Shown here: in pieces, positions 41,314 to 50,319 of the stretch
Position numbering within the stretch: position 1 is the first letter of the stretch
Layout of the letters: each line of letters begins with the position of its first letter
DNA from: Spartobacteria bacterium LR76
GTDB taxonomy: Bacteria; Verrucomicrobiota; Verrucomicrobiia; Chthoniobacterales; Terrimicrobiaceae
DNA: 64,000 nt
Reading direction: 5' to 3'
Assembly: GCA_003054655.1 (NCBI GenBank)
Contig: QAYZ01000014.1
Coordinates: forward strand, 434,001-498,000
Notes under the pieces: generated by a model
Told to the model about the DNA's origin: nothing
The model's database searches: none
What the model saw: only the letters and a program-made list of their open reading frames with translations
Made by a program: the position numbers and the translations under genes

Positions 41314-43227
41314 ATGAATTCCAAACTCGCCGCATTCCTTCCGCATGTTCTCCTTTCCTGCGCTCTGCTTGTTTTCTTAGGGTGTGAAAAGCGGTCTCAT
41401 GCTCCCACGGAGTTCCCAGGCCCATTTCCAGCCGAGACAAACCGATGGGACGAGGCTGAAAAGCAACGCCAGCGAGCGGCGGGGGAGACACTCATTCAAA
41501 CGATCGAAACAGCGATCAAGAATGGCGACACGCACCTAGCTATTCCCAAGGACGACTATCGCTTTGCGCAGACTCGCAAGGTCCCTTGGGGAGGCCCGGC
41601 ACACCTCCCCATCATCAACCCGCAAAACCTCACTATCGACTTTCAGGGTTCAACCCTCTGGTTCGAGAACGGCGCCACCGGCCTCGCCATGTTCCGCGCC
41701 CGAAACCTCGTCCTGAAAAACGCCTTTCTCGACTGGGATCCGCTGCCCTTTTTCCAAGGCACCGTGGTCGCGATCGATCAAGCCGCAGGAACTTTCGATT
41801 TTCGCCCGGACCCTGGCTACGAGCGCGAACACACCAGCACCGGCCTCCGGGACAAGGAGGGCAGCGCCGACTGGCGAGGCGTCGTCTTCGATCGCAATAC
41901 GCGTGAGATCAAGCCCGGCATGGGCGGCTTCTCTGTCGGCTTCTTCTGGAAAAACAAGCTGCCCAACGGCGACTACCGCGTGCAGTTTCGCGGCTATTTC
42001 GGAGTACCTGTCTCGAAGACCTCGCTCGCGGTCGGCGATCCGATGGTTATCCTTGCTCGTATTGACCGCGCCCTCCGCCTGGATGGCGCCGTCGATACGA
42101 CCCTTGAAGACATCACCCTCTACGCGTCTCCTTTCGTTTGTGTCGACCAGAAGACCGGAGCGAACACCACGTTCCGCCGAGTCAATATCGTCCGCCGCCC
42201 CGGAACCAACCGCCTTCTCGCCGGCAACGCCGACGGGATCAACTGTGGCAATATGATCAAGGGCCCGTTGATCGAAGACTGCCGCATCGAGATGATCGGC
42301 GACGATTTCGTCAACATCCACGGCCACTTCGCCAGGGCGCTCCATCAGGAAAACCCCACCACGCTGCTTGTCAGCCAAATGAACAACCAGTTCGATATTC
42401 CGGCCGAACGATTTCCCCTCACGGTCGAGTTTTTCGACCGCGCAAGCATGAAACCGCTCGGCATTCGCAAGGTTCTCTCGGCAAAACTCACGCGCTGGAC
42501 CCCGACTCGTGAAACCACCATAGCCGACCTCAGTCATAAATGGAACTCCGGCCAGGCTGCCAGCCTAGCTTACGATCGCACGGCCCCGGTCCACCAGCTC
42601 ACGCTCGACGAACCCGTCGACTTCGCCGTCGGCTCCGACGTGATTGTTGCCTGCGAGGCGTTCAGCACACCCGACACGGTAATTCGCAACAATCATTTCA
42701 CCGGCTCCCTCGCCCGAGGTCTGCTTCTGCACAGCCCCCGCGTGGTTGTCGAAGGCAATACGATCCATAGCGTCTGCTCTTCCGGTATCGTTCTGACCAG
42801 CGAAGGCTCCTTCTGGGGCGAAGGCGCCTACGTCCACACGGCCACCATCCGCGACAATACCCTGACCGATACCGGCATCAGCCTCGGCGGCGGGGATGGA
42901 ATCCGCGTCATCCAACCCAATCCCGACAAATACAAAATCCAGCACGACATCCGTCTCGAGCAAAACTTCATCGAGAAAACCGGAGGCTCCGGCATTAGCG
43001 CCATGGGCGTTCGCGATCTGGATGTTTCTGGAAACACCATCAAAAGCTACGGCGCCTACGCTCGCGGGTCCGGACCGGATGGAGCCGAAGAAGCCGGCGC
43101 AGGATACGCCATCTCCCTTCGTTCCATTGAGAACCTGCAACTTCGGGACAATAAAATCTCTCAGCCGGGTCCATGGGCGAAAGGTGAAATCTGGGAACCC
43201 GACACGACGAAAAAGAACGCCTTGTGA
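41314..43227 (+). CDS. GH110-like right-handed beta-helix lipoprotein
   Basis: 637 residues. The signal ends in a lipobox-like VFLGC (C24). A parallel beta-helix follows: NLTIDFQGSTLWFEN, NADGINCGNMIKGPLIEDCRIEMIGDDFVNIHGHF, then repeating N-x-I/F turns (IRNNHFTGSLARGLLLHS, ATIRDNTLTDTGI, LEQNFIEKTGGSGISA). The DGIN ... GDDFVNIHG combination resembles GH110 alpha-1,3-galactosidases. Other families of this fold, such as epimerases or lyases, cannot be excluded. It is probably anchored in a membrane facing the periplasm or the outside. The stop overlaps a GTG by 4 nt, so it is coupled to the next hydrolase. Confidence 0.78.
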   Translation: MNSKLAAFLPHVLLSCALLVFLGCEKRSHAPTEFPGPFPAETNRWDEAEKQRQRAAGETLIQTIETAIKNGDTHLAIPKDDYRFAQTRKVPWGGPAHLPIINPQNLTIDFQGSTLWFENGATGLAMFRARNLVLKNAFLDWDPLPFFQGTVVAIDQAAGTFDFRPDPGYEREHTSTGLRDKEGSADWRGVVFDRNTREIKPGMGGFSVGFFWKNKLPNGDYRVQFRGYFGVPVSKTSLAVGDPMVILARIDRALRLDGAVDTTLEDITLYASPFVCVDQKTGANTTFRRVNIVRRPGTNRLLAGNADGINCGNMIKGPLIEDCRIEMIGDDFVNIHGHFARALHQENPTTLLVSQMNNQFDIPAERFPLTVEFFDRASMKPLGIRKVLSAKLTRWTPTRETTIADLSHKWNSGQAASLAYDRTAPVHQLTLDEPVDFAVGSDVIVACEAFSTPDTVIRNNHFTGSLARGLLLHSPRVVVEGNTIHSVCSSGIVLTSEGSFWGEGAYVHTATIRDNTLTDTGISLGGGDGIRVIQPNPDKYKIQHDIRLEQNFIEKTGGSGISAMGVRDLDVSGNTIKSYGAYARGSGPDGAEEAGAGYAISLRSIENLQLRDNKISQPGPWAKGEIWEPDTTKKNAL

Positions 43228-43244
43228 GACGCGGAACAATCGGA

Positions 43245-46133
43245 ATGCGAGTTATTTCATCCTTCTCCATGGCGCTGGCTGTCGTCGTCTGGTCCGCCTC
43301 GACAGTTGTCGCACAAGACCTGACCCAGAAGGAATTGGCCGCTTCGGAATGGATTGAAGGCGACTTCACCCAGATGGCTGAAGTCATGGGTGGCGCACTC
43401 ATGAAGCCTTCGCCCTACATGAGCGGCTGGACCTATTGCAAGGATTGGCCGCTCTATGTCGAGCGCGACACCACCGACGCCGACTTCGATCGCTTCGCGC
43501 GGAAAAACGTCCGCGATTTGCAGGCGGCCGGGATCAATTGCGTGAAATGGTCCACCTTTCCCTGGACGGAAGACACGGATTTCAAAATCTTCAGTCAATA
43601 CGATAAACTGTTCCGTGAAAACGGTATGAAGTTCTTCATCCAGACCGACAAGGTTGACGATCTGGACAAGATGGCTGAGCACCTCGCGCGGCTGCATCAA
43701 TTCACATCCAGCCCGGCCTATCTGAGAATCGGCGGCAAACCTGTACTGGTCAACTTTGCCGCGCACACGCTGTCCGATTCGGACTGGAAGGCTGTTTTCG
43801 ATAAACTTAAGCAAAAGGGCATCGACTTTTACCATGTGCGATCGATTCCCCCCGAAGCGGGAGAACTCCCTCCGTTCAGTCCCGAGTTTGATCGGATCAT
43901 GCAGCAAACCATGTCTGTGGGCTGGTCGGGCATCCAGGAGTTCACCCCTAAAACCTGGGAAGGCCACACGAGGGCGGAATACATCCGGGAGATGCTCCGC
44001 TATTGCGCCCGCAACAAATGGAAATTCTATCCCTCGGTCACCCACAACCTCTGGCGTACGGAATGGGGAGCCTACTGGAACGTACGCACGCTCACTGCGA
44101 TGTTTCGCAATGGACTGGAGGACATCATGAAGTCGGGCTCCCGCTCGTCCCATATCACGACCTGGAACGACTTCCCCGAGGGCCAATACATAGCGCCCTC
44201 CATGTACAAAGGGGAGGTCATGCTCGCCCTTGCCAACTACTTCAGCGTGATCGCGGCGGGCAATACCTACGCCGGCGATGCGGGTGCCTTCCTCGTGCAG
44301 GAGCCTGCGGTCGACCTTGGGCAGGCCGCCCGGTTCGAACTGATCGCCTTTCCGTCCAGTCGGGAAAAACAGCGCTTTGTCGAAGGCGTGATCCTCGACG
44401 ACCAGGACCACATCGTCCACCGCATTGAAAAAACGCAGATGCCCGAAAAAACGCTCCTCGTTAAGGAATTCGCCGTGTCGAGCGTCCCTCGACCGGGCGA
44501 ACGCACCTGGTTCCTGCGGCCGTTCGTCTGGTTCTTCGACGAGGGCGAAACCGTGCCGGACTTTGATTTCAGAACCACCGCCTCCACCGCCCGGCCGGTT
44601 CAAATCAAGGCCGCCGCCAACAAGAACTTTGTTTTCAACAGCACGCGTATCCGCCATTTTTCCGAACTCGCCGCGACCAGCACGCTGAAGGTGACGGACG
44701 GCTCCATCGAGGCGGAGATCGTTTCACACACACCGATCGTCGAGGCCCGCCTCATGGAAAACGACAACCAGATCGTCGCCAATCCGGGCATTTCCCAAAA
44801 CATCCCTCTGCGCTTCGAAGTTCTTGTCCAGGCAGTCCGCACCCGGCAGCCACACTGCGCGGTCAGCCTCTCGCAGGGACGCATCACCCAAGCCCTACGC
44901 GACCAGCCTCGATGGAGTGAGGATATTGTCCGCGAAGGCCTCTCCATCTCGGACGCCGGTGACAAGGTGACTTGGCAGACAAAGTCGTTCAATCAAAGCA
45001 ACGGCGCGGAACGCATCGTCATCGAGACCGACGCGTCGCCCGCGGGCAGCGTGACCCTGACATGCGGAAACGTCTCCCGCACGGTGGCCGTGAAAGACCT
45101 GCTGGAACAGGATGTCGCCACCTTTGAATTCATTCCCGATCTCGTCGCGGCGTCGATCCGGGTCACCGCACGAGCCGCCGAGATGACGCTATTCGAGCGG
45201 CTGCCCGCCCCGAAAAAAACGATTTCCTTTCGCTATGACCGTCCACTCGTCGCCCAATTCGGCGCCGACATGTTCTTCAACGAATTCGAGACGGAAGACG
45301 GCGTCCGCTATTACGGAGATCCGCTCGTGCTTTTCCCGAAACGCACAGACGCTTCCCCGGCCGCGTCATCGCTGCGCAGCGTTCAGGTCTTCGATGAGAA
45401 ATCGCATGGCCTGGTCGAAAGTCAGGTGGCGGATTCCGAGGCTACCCTGGTCCACCTCGTCGAGCCCCGCGCTGAAGGTTCGCTCGTGCTGCCCAATACC
45501 GCCTCGTTCCGCGAGCCCTACAACTACGGCTGGCCGTCCATCGCCGGTCGCTGGTCGGTGGCTTATCATTGGGCCAACAAAAAGGATTCGGAACCGAGAA
45601 CCGAAAATGGCGCCTCCTGGTTTGATGGAAAAGACGACTTTTATATGCTGACTTCCCGCGTTGTTCCGTCGGGGCCATTCGAGGTTTCGTGCGACGTTTT
45701 TCCCGAGCAGACCGGAGGGTTGCAGACAATATTAGCCAGTCCCCATATCGTCGCCCAGATCGCGCCAGACGGCGTCGTCGTCGTGAAACTCTCCTCTGTC
45801 ACTGAGGGCAATAACCCCGTGACCGCGGACAAGGTCGTCTTCAGATCTGACAAGAAGATCACTTTCGACCGGTGGACTTCTCTCAAGATCCTGATCAGCG
45901 GAACCGATGTCGCGCTCTTCCTAGACGGCCAGCCAGCCGGCTCCGTCGCGGTCGAGTATCCGTATCGCTTCTTTTTCCGCGAGTTCCCGCCGCTGCTTGG
46001 CGCGCTGCGCGTCAGCCAGTGGGGCAACCAGACTCGTGACCACTTCAAGGGCGGCATCCGCAACTTCTGCATCGGGCTCTACACCGATTCGCCCACCTCA
46101 TCCGCAAGCGCGGCAATCACCACATCCCAATAG
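43245..46133 (+). CDS. Secreted GH71/GH99-like hydrolase with C-terminal LamG-like domain
   Basis: About 962 residues from the ATG at 43245, chosen for its signal peptide (SFSMALAVVVWSASTVVAQ); GTG at 43224 overlaps the previous stop and is possible. The catalytic barrel (~residues 50-350) contains SGWTYCKDWPLY, GINCVKWSTFPW, GKPVLVNFAAHTLSD and ITTWNDFPEGQYIAP. The last resembles the WNDYGES motif of GH71 alpha-1,3-glucanases and GH99. A long beta region follows, then ~200 residues of concanavalin-like fold (FEVSCDVFPEQTGGLQ, WTSLKILISGTDVALFLDGQ). It would act on alpha-linked glycans outside the cell. Confidence 0.78.
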   Translation: MRVISSFSMALAVVVWSASTVVAQDLTQKELAASEWIEGDFTQMAEVMGGALMKPSPYMSGWTYCKDWPLYVERDTTDADFDRFARKNVRDLQAAGINCVKWSTFPWTEDTDFKIFSQYDKLFRENGMKFFIQTDKVDDLDKMAEHLARLHQFTSSPAYLRIGGKPVLVNFAAHTLSDSDWKAVFDKLKQKGIDFYHVRSIPPEAGELPPFSPEFDRIMQQTMSVGWSGIQEFTPKTWEGHTRAEYIREMLRYCARNKWKFYPSVTHNLWRTEWGAYWNVRTLTAMFRNGLEDIMKSGSRSSHITTWNDFPEGQYIAPSMYKGEVMLALANYFSVIAAGNTYAGDAGAFLVQEPAVDLGQAARFELIAFPSSREKQRFVEGVILDDQDHIVHRIEKTQMPEKTLLVKEFAVSSVPRPGERTWFLRPFVWFFDEGETVPDFDFRTTASTARPVQIKAAANKNFVFNSTRIRHFSELAATSTLKVTDGSIEAEIVSHTPIVEARLMENDNQIVANPGISQNIPLRFEVLVQAVRTRQPHCAVSLSQGRITQALRDQPRWSEDIVREGLSISDAGDKVTWQTKSFNQSNGAERIVIETDASPAGSVTLTCGNVSRTVAVKDLLEQDVATFEFIPDLVAASIRVTARAAEMTLFERLPAPKKTISFRYDRPLVAQFGADMFFNEFETEDGVRYYGDPLVLFPKRTDASPAASSLRSVQVFDEKSHGLVESQVADSEATLVHLVEPRAEGSLVLPNTASFREPYNYGWPSIAGRWSVAYHWANKKDSEPRTENGASWFDGKDDFYMLTSRVVPSGPFEVSCDVFPEQTGGLQTILASPHIVAQIAPDGVVVVKLSSVTEGNNPVTADKVVFRSDKKITFDRWTSLKILISGTDVALFLDGQPAGSVAVEYPYRFFFREFPPLLGALRVSQWGNQTRDHFKGGIRNFCIGLYTDSPTSSASAAITTSQ

Positions 46134-46143
46134 AAGACTCTCT

Positions 46144-47448
46144 GTGAAACTTACGCTCGGCCAGGAACACGTCATCGTCCGAGGAATGCGGCCCGAAGAG
46201 CCGGGTTGCCTCTGGGGCCCCTATCAATTTCCTCGACCCTATAATCTCGGTGACCGGTTGGTCGTGGCTGTGCATGTGGCCGCCGATGATGGCAAATCCT
46301 TTGGGGAAGCCAACCGATGGTTCGAAAGCCGCGATCGAGGCGCGACATGGATGGAGATCGCCGCCTCCGTCGCCCCACAGTGCGGACTGCTCCTGCCAAA
46401 TGGCGACCGGATCTATTTCCCGATGGAATCGGGAACGGAACTCGACGACTACGCCTTCACTCACGAAAATTTCCTCACGCCCGGCTACGACTTTCACCAG
46501 CAGGCGGAGGAGGGGAAACTGCCTGTCGCCGATGGAATCACCTACCAATGGGGCATCGCCATGCGGGCTTACAACGCGGATCGATTGCCGCCGAGTCTGG
46601 CCAGGAAGGAGTGGTTGGTGCAGCGAATTCCAGCCGGAAAAACCAACCCGGAGACCGAGTACGCCAGAGTCGACTGGCCCAATCTCACGCGCGTCATCTA
46701 CGACAAGGGTGACGAATACCGGAAGGTTCTCAAACCCATCTTCCCGCGTGGAACGCCCAAACTCGGCCCAGACGGCGCGATCTGGGTCGCCGTGTTTTCC
46801 GGAGAAGGGCACCTGCATCCCATTACGGGTCAATACAGCCCCTACTACTCTGCGGAAATCTTCCGTTCCGAAGACAATGGCCGCAGCTTCCAGCTTCGCG
46901 GACACATGGAATACGAAGCGAACGGGAGGAATTACCCTTATCAAAGCGGAGGCTTCAGCGACAGCGACTTTGCATTCATGCCCGATGGATCCATCGTGTG
47001 GTTTTTGCGTACGACTTGGCAGGGAGCCACGGGCCGGGAATGGGGCCCGATGTATCTGTCCCGCTCCTCCGATAGCGGGTACACTTGGTCCAAACCCATT
47101 CCCTTCGCTGAGACGGGCATCCTGCCGCGCCTGAGCCAGCTCGAATGCGGAGTGACCCTTCTCTGTTACGCCCGTCCGGGCATGTATGTCTGCGCGAGCG
47201 AAGACGACAGCGGAACCCAATGGACGGATCCACTGGTTATCATGACGCCGGACGACAGGAGCCACCTCGCTAACATTCCCATCGCAACGCCCAATTTTCA
47301 CGAATGGACCGGCGCTTGCAACAACCCGGAGATGGTGCCGCTGGACAGGAACAGCGCGTTGTTTTTCTACAGCGATTTTTATTTTCCCGACACAGACGGC
47401 GTCAAGCGGAAGACCATCCTGTGCCGCACAATCACAGTAGAACCCTAG
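46144..47448 (+). CDS. BNR-repeat sialidase-fold protein
   Basis: 434 residues from GTG at 46144, ten bases after the previous stop; the longer upstream frame has no protein-like content. Asp boxes SRDRGATW, SEDNGRSF and SSDSGYTW mark a six-bladed sialidase propeller; the beta strand pairs around LGPDGAIWVAVFSGEG and FAFMPDGSIVWFLRT fit. There is no signal peptide. Members of this fold include sialidases and other exo-glycosidases; the arginine triad cannot be assigned by eye, so the sugar is unknown. It ends 17 bases before the EamA gene. Confidence 0.72.
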   Translation: MKLTLGQEHVIVRGMRPEEPGCLWGPYQFPRPYNLGDRLVVAVHVAADDGKSFGEANRWFESRDRGATWMEIAASVAPQCGLLLPNGDRIYFPMESGTELDDYAFTHENFLTPGYDFHQQAEEGKLPVADGITYQWGIAMRAYNADRLPPSLARKEWLVQRIPAGKTNPETEYARVDWPNLTRVIYDKGDEYRKVLKPIFPRGTPKLGPDGAIWVAVFSGEGHLHPITGQYSPYYSAEIFRSEDNGRSFQLRGHMEYEANGRNYPYQSGGFSDSDFAFMPDGSIVWFLRTTWQGATGREWGPMYLSRSSDSGYTWSKPIPFAETGILPRLSQLECGVTLLCYARPGMYVCASEDDSGTQWTDPLVIMTPDDRSHLANIPIATPNFHEWTGACNNPEMVPLDRNSALFFYSDFYFPDTDGVKRKTILCRTITVEP

Positions 47449-47465
47449 CCATCGCTCTCCCTGCC

Positions 47466-48368
47466 ATGAGCTGGGTCGTCTTTGCCTTGTTATCCACATT
47501 CTTTCTCGGCTGCTACAATCTTGCCGTGAAGGGTGCAGTGCAGGACAACGCCGTATCGCTGGTATTGTTCTTTGCCAACGTATTCAGCGCCCTCGTCTGG
47601 ATCGCACTCATGGCGGCAGCGCAATTCGGATCCACCTCCCCATTCATTCCCGAGGTCTTGCGGGCACACGCCATCACTCCCACGCAGCACCTGCAGATTG
47701 CCGCCAAGGCGCTCCTCGTGGCGACCATCTGGATTCTGATCTTTTGCGGAGTAAGGAAGCTTCCCGTATCCATCGCCTCGCCCATTCAGTCTACGAATCC
47801 TCTCTGGATGCTTCTTGGCGCCGTCATTGTGCTGGGTGAACGGCTCTCGGCGTTTCAATGGTTGGGGATCCTGTTGACCCTCGTAGCATTTGTATCACTT
47901 TCGTTGGTGGGCGCGCGAGAGGGGGTCGACTTCTTAAGGAATCGCGCGGTCTGGGTGCTCCTGTGTGGGGTGATGCTGGCGGCACCGAGCGGTCTTTACG
48001 ATAAATGGCTGCTGGCCGAAGCTGGACTATCCCCGGCGACCCTTCAGGCGTGGTTTTCCATCTATCTAGCGCTGCTGTTCCTCCCGCTGGCCATCGGCTG
48101 GAAGCTGCGCCTGTGGCCTCGCCGGGAATTTACCTGGCGCTGGAGTATTCTCCTGGTCTCGGTGTTCTTGCTCGCTTCGGACTTTTTCTTTTTTCAGGCA
48201 CTCCGTCTACCGGACGGACTGCTCTCGGTGGTGGCAAGCGTCAAACGCGGCGAAGTGCTCGTCGCCTTTGCTGGCGGGATTTTGTTGTTCAACGAGAAAA
48301 ACGTCCGCCAGAAACTTCCTGTGATCGTCATACTGCTCGTTGGCATTATCATCACCATGCTCGGATGA
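47466..48368 (+). CDS. EamA/DMT-superfamily transporter
   Basis: 300 residues with ten predicted membrane helices arranged as two five-helix EamA repeats (MSWVVFALLSTFFLGCYNLAVKG ... WLGILLTLVAFVSLSLVG; then WVLLCGVMLAAPSGLYDKWLL ... VIVILLVGIIITMLG). LPVSIASPIQSTNPLWMLLGA is the conserved end of the first repeat. It may import or export a small sugar product of the locus. The start at 47466 is the ATG before the first helix. Confidence 0.87.
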   Translation: MSWVVFALLSTFFLGCYNLAVKGAVQDNAVSLVLFFANVFSALVWIALMAAAQFGSTSPFIPEVLRAHAITPTQHLQIAAKALLVATIWILIFCGVRKLPVSIASPIQSTNPLWMLLGAVIVLGERLSAFQWLGILLTLVAFVSLSLVGAREGVDFLRNRAVWVLLCGVMLAAPSGLYDKWLLAEAGLSPATLQAWFSIYLALLFLPLAIGWKLRLWPRREFTWRWSILLVSVFLLASDFFFFQALRLPDGLLSVVASVKRGEVLVAFAGGILLFNEKNVRQKLPVIVILLVGIIITMLG

Positions 48369-48485
48369 GACGTGGACTTTGCCGGAATTCCTGCCGAGAG
48401 TCTGGATGATTGAATCTTTCCATCCTGGATTTGATCTGTTCCTAATAGATCGGACCGAGCATAATGAGTAAGTTGCTGTTTTGGG

Positions 48486-48720
48486 GTGAAACCCAAGAAA
48501 GAGCAGCAGAGGAAAAGAAGTCGATTTAGCGAGGAGTAAATCATCGGGACTGGCGCATCGATTATGATCTTAACCGTCCACACAGCTCGCTAGGAGGAAC
48601 GACTCTGGCCGAATTCGAGGCCTCGGTCTCCCCTCGGGGAGAGTGAACTCAACCCAAGCCAACACCCTCAGCCACCAACCTTCTCACATTCTATACGGTA
48701 CGCCTGTTGGGGGCGGTTCA
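48486..48720 (+). mobile_element. Deleted relic of an IS3-family element
   Basis: A GTG at 48486 starts KPKKEQQRKRSRFSEE, the N-terminus typical of IS3 OrfA, which stops at 48539. Immediately after, 48542-48646 encodes HRDWRIDYDLNRPHSSLGG followed by TTLAEFEASVSPRGE and a stop, the conserved C-terminus of IS3 OrfB. The whole transposase middle is gone. The right inverted repeat remains as TTGGGGGCGGTTCA at 48707-48720. No left inverted repeat was found. Confidence 0.75.
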
Positions 48721-48773
48721 ACGCGCCGGGGTTTGTAGTGTCCCCCTGATGTTTGGACAAGCGCGATGGATAA

Positions 48774-49631
48774 TTAAGCGGCTTGTTTGCATAGGAGTGA
48801 GTGGAGGTATTTGGCTGGGGAGAGGTAACCGAGGGCCTGGTGAGGGCGGATGGTGTTGTATTGATTGATCCAGTTTCCGATGACGGCTCTGGCGTGTTGG
48901 AGGGAGGAGAAGCGATGGAGCCAGACGCACTGCTCTTTGAGGGTGCGGATGAAGCGTTCGCAGAGGCCGTTTTGCTCAGGCGTATAGGGCGCGATGTACT
49001 CCTGCCTTAGGCCGTAGCGTCGGACGGTAGAGGAGTAGAGGCGGGAGCCAAAGACGAGGCCGTTGTCGTGGCGCAGGGCCAGTCCGGCAGGAGCGCCGTG
49101 GAGCCAGCCGAAGCGGTTGAGCAGGGCACCTTCCAGGGCCCGCTCGGCGGTTTTGGCGCGAGCGGTGCGGTCGAGCTCCCAGCCGAGGATCTCGCGGGTG
49201 CAGCAGTCGATGACGGGGACCATGGCACACCAACCGTCGGCGCCGCAGTGGACGAGGGCAATGTCGGTGGCCCAACGCTGATTGGGAGCCTCGGTGATGG
49301 AGCGGGAGGCCTGCACGCGAGGGCGCTGGCCTGCCCGGCGGGCCTTGAGCGTCCAGCGCTTGAGGCGCATGATGCGCTCGACCTTCTTGCGGTTGATCTG
49401 GAGGCCGTCGACGAAGCGCAGCCAGGCCCAGACCGAGCGGATGCCGAAAGCGGCCTGTGTCTCGATCAGTTCCTTGATGCGCTGTTCGAGCACCGGGTCG
49501 ATCATGCGCCGAGGGGTCTTTTCCTTGGCGATGTAGTAGGCCGAACTGCGGGGCACGCCCAGGACCGCGCAGAGCTTGGTCCAAGGCACGTTGCGGCCTT
49601 CCTGGAGAAGATCGTGGTGGATGGCTTTCAC
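48774..49631 (-). CDS. IS3-family transposase OrfB (DDE integrase)
   Basis: 285 residues. An N-terminal HTH_21 region (QAAFGIRSVWAWL, INRKKVERIM) is followed by the rve integrase core: TDIAL (Asp), RHDNG (Asp) and ERFIRTLKEQ (Glu), a complete DDE triad. The end TIRPHQALGYLSPAKYL is the usual RPHQALGxLTP tail. The GTG start overlaps the OrfA stop by 4 nt and is in the -1 frame relative to OrfA, so the active enzyme is probably an OrfAB fusion made by frameshifting. Confidence 0.93.
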   Translation of the reverse strand: MKAIHHDLLQEGRNVPWTKLCAVLGVPRSSAYYIAKEKTPRRMIDPVLEQRIKELIETQAAFGIRSVWAWLRFVDGLQINRKKVERIMRLKRWTLKARRAGQRPRVQASRSITEAPNQRWATDIALVHCGADGWCAMVPVIDCCTREILGWELDRTARAKTAERALEGALLNRFGWLHGAPAGLALRHDNGLVFGSRLYSSTVRRYGLRQEYIAPYTPEQNGLCERFIRTLKEQCVWLHRFSSLQHARAVIGNWINQYNTIRPHQALGYLSPAKYLHSLLCKQAA

Positions 49632-49957
49632 GAGATCCCGTCCGGCAAGTCCTTGCCGAGTATGCGATGGGCTTTTTTTAAAATGTCCACCGAGAGCGTG
49701 AGATCGCCGATCTTGGCCAGGAGCTGCTGCTCGCGAGCTTCCTGCTGGGCGGCCAGATCACGCGGATGACTGCGCAGGGACTCGGTGCCCTGGGTGATGA
49801 AGTCGCTCTTCCATTGCTCGATCTCCGAGACCGTGAGGCCATGACTGCGGGCCACTTCGGCGGCGGTTGTTTTACCGGCAATCAAATCCAGCACCACGGC
49901 GGCCTTGCGCTTGGCCGTCCAGCGTTGCACTTCGTCAGAGGAGGGTTCGTTCGTCAT
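49628..49957 (-). CDS. IS3-family transposase OrfA (helix-turn-helix subunit)
   Basis: 109 residues: RWTAKRKAAVVLDLIAGKT, then EVARSHGLTVSEIEQW (helix-turn-helix), and a leucine-zipper-like C-terminus (QQLLAKIGDLTLSVDILKKAH). It binds the terminal repeats and regulates transposition. The gene carries the slippery run that would yield OrfAB. Confidence 0.9.
   Translation of the reverse strand: MTNEPSSDEVQRWTAKRKAAVVLDLIAGKTTAAEVARSHGLTVSEIEQWKSDFITQGTESLRSHPRDLAAQQEAREQQLLAKIGDLTLSVDILKKAHRILGKDLPDGIS
49672..49679 (-). promoter_or_regulatory. Programmed -1 frameshift site in IS3-type transposase
   Basis: On the minus strand OrfA contains TTA AAA AAA GCC, i.e. an A7-G slippery run. A -1 slip there continues as AGC CCA TCG... 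through GTG AAA, entering the OrfB frame without a stop, as is standard for IS3 elements. The OrfB start lies 41 bases downstream. Confidence 0.7.
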
Positions 49958-49991
49958 AGCGTTCCTCCATGGTTTACCAGACCGGCGGCCA

Positions 49992-50031
49992 CGATAAACC
50001 CTGCGCTTCGGCTCCGCTGCGGGTTTATCGT
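49992..50031. repeat. Inverted repeat in the leader of the IS element
   Basis: GATAAACCC at 49992-50000 pairs with GGGTTTATC at 50023-50031, extended by GC-rich partial pairing towards the loop. It lies between the OrfA start and the right terminal repeat and could protect the transposase from outside transcription, as some IS leaders do. Confidence 0.5.
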
Positions 50032-50237
50032 CTTTCGTTCGTTCTTATTGCCTGTCCAGTTACAACGGGGGACGCAATAGGTTTGCGCTGCTGTCTGGCC
50101 AGGGTCTCCGGCTCTTTTTTTGCTCGGAGGCAAAGCTAAGTCTTTGGGCGATACGATCAATCATTGCTCCTTCTATCACGGCTTCGTATCTTTTAATATC
50201 TGCCTATAACCCGGGAGGCCAGAAATCTGCTGCTTGA

Positions 50238-50280
50238 TCAAAAATGATAAAAGAATGATCGATTTTGGCGATGCGGGAAA
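50238..50280 (+). promoter_or_regulatory. Conserved upstream element, copy B (probable AraC/XylR operator)
   Basis: Second copy of the element at 39495-39537, with the same blocks GATAAAA, AATGATCG and TTTTGGCGATGCGG. GCGATGCGG ends 43 bases before the ATG at 50320, exactly as in copy A. The IS element ends ~160 bases upstream. The rest of 50076-50237 shows nothing recognisable. Confidence 0.78.
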
Positions 50281-50319
50281 TTTTTATTGGAGCTAGTTTC
50301 TCATAAACCACTCTGCCCC

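Larger units (their letters stand above)
48738..50075 (-). mobile_element. IS3-type insertion sequence, apparently intact
   Basis: Two overlapping transposase genes on the minus strand are bounded by imperfect terminal repeats. Inward from the left, GTGTCCCCCTGATGTTTGGACA (48738-48759) faces TGTCCAGTTACAACGGGGGAC (50053-50073). Length is ~1.34 kb. The two ends share GTCCCCC and TGGACA but differ in the 7-8 bases between. Target-site duplications could not be fixed. The transposase differs from the relic immediately to the left, so two separate IS3 insertions hit this spot. Confidence 0.75.

Noticed and set aside
46117-47499. 460-codon minus-strand frame
   Set aside because: Opposite the BNR propeller gene, whose Asp boxes prove the plus strand is coding.
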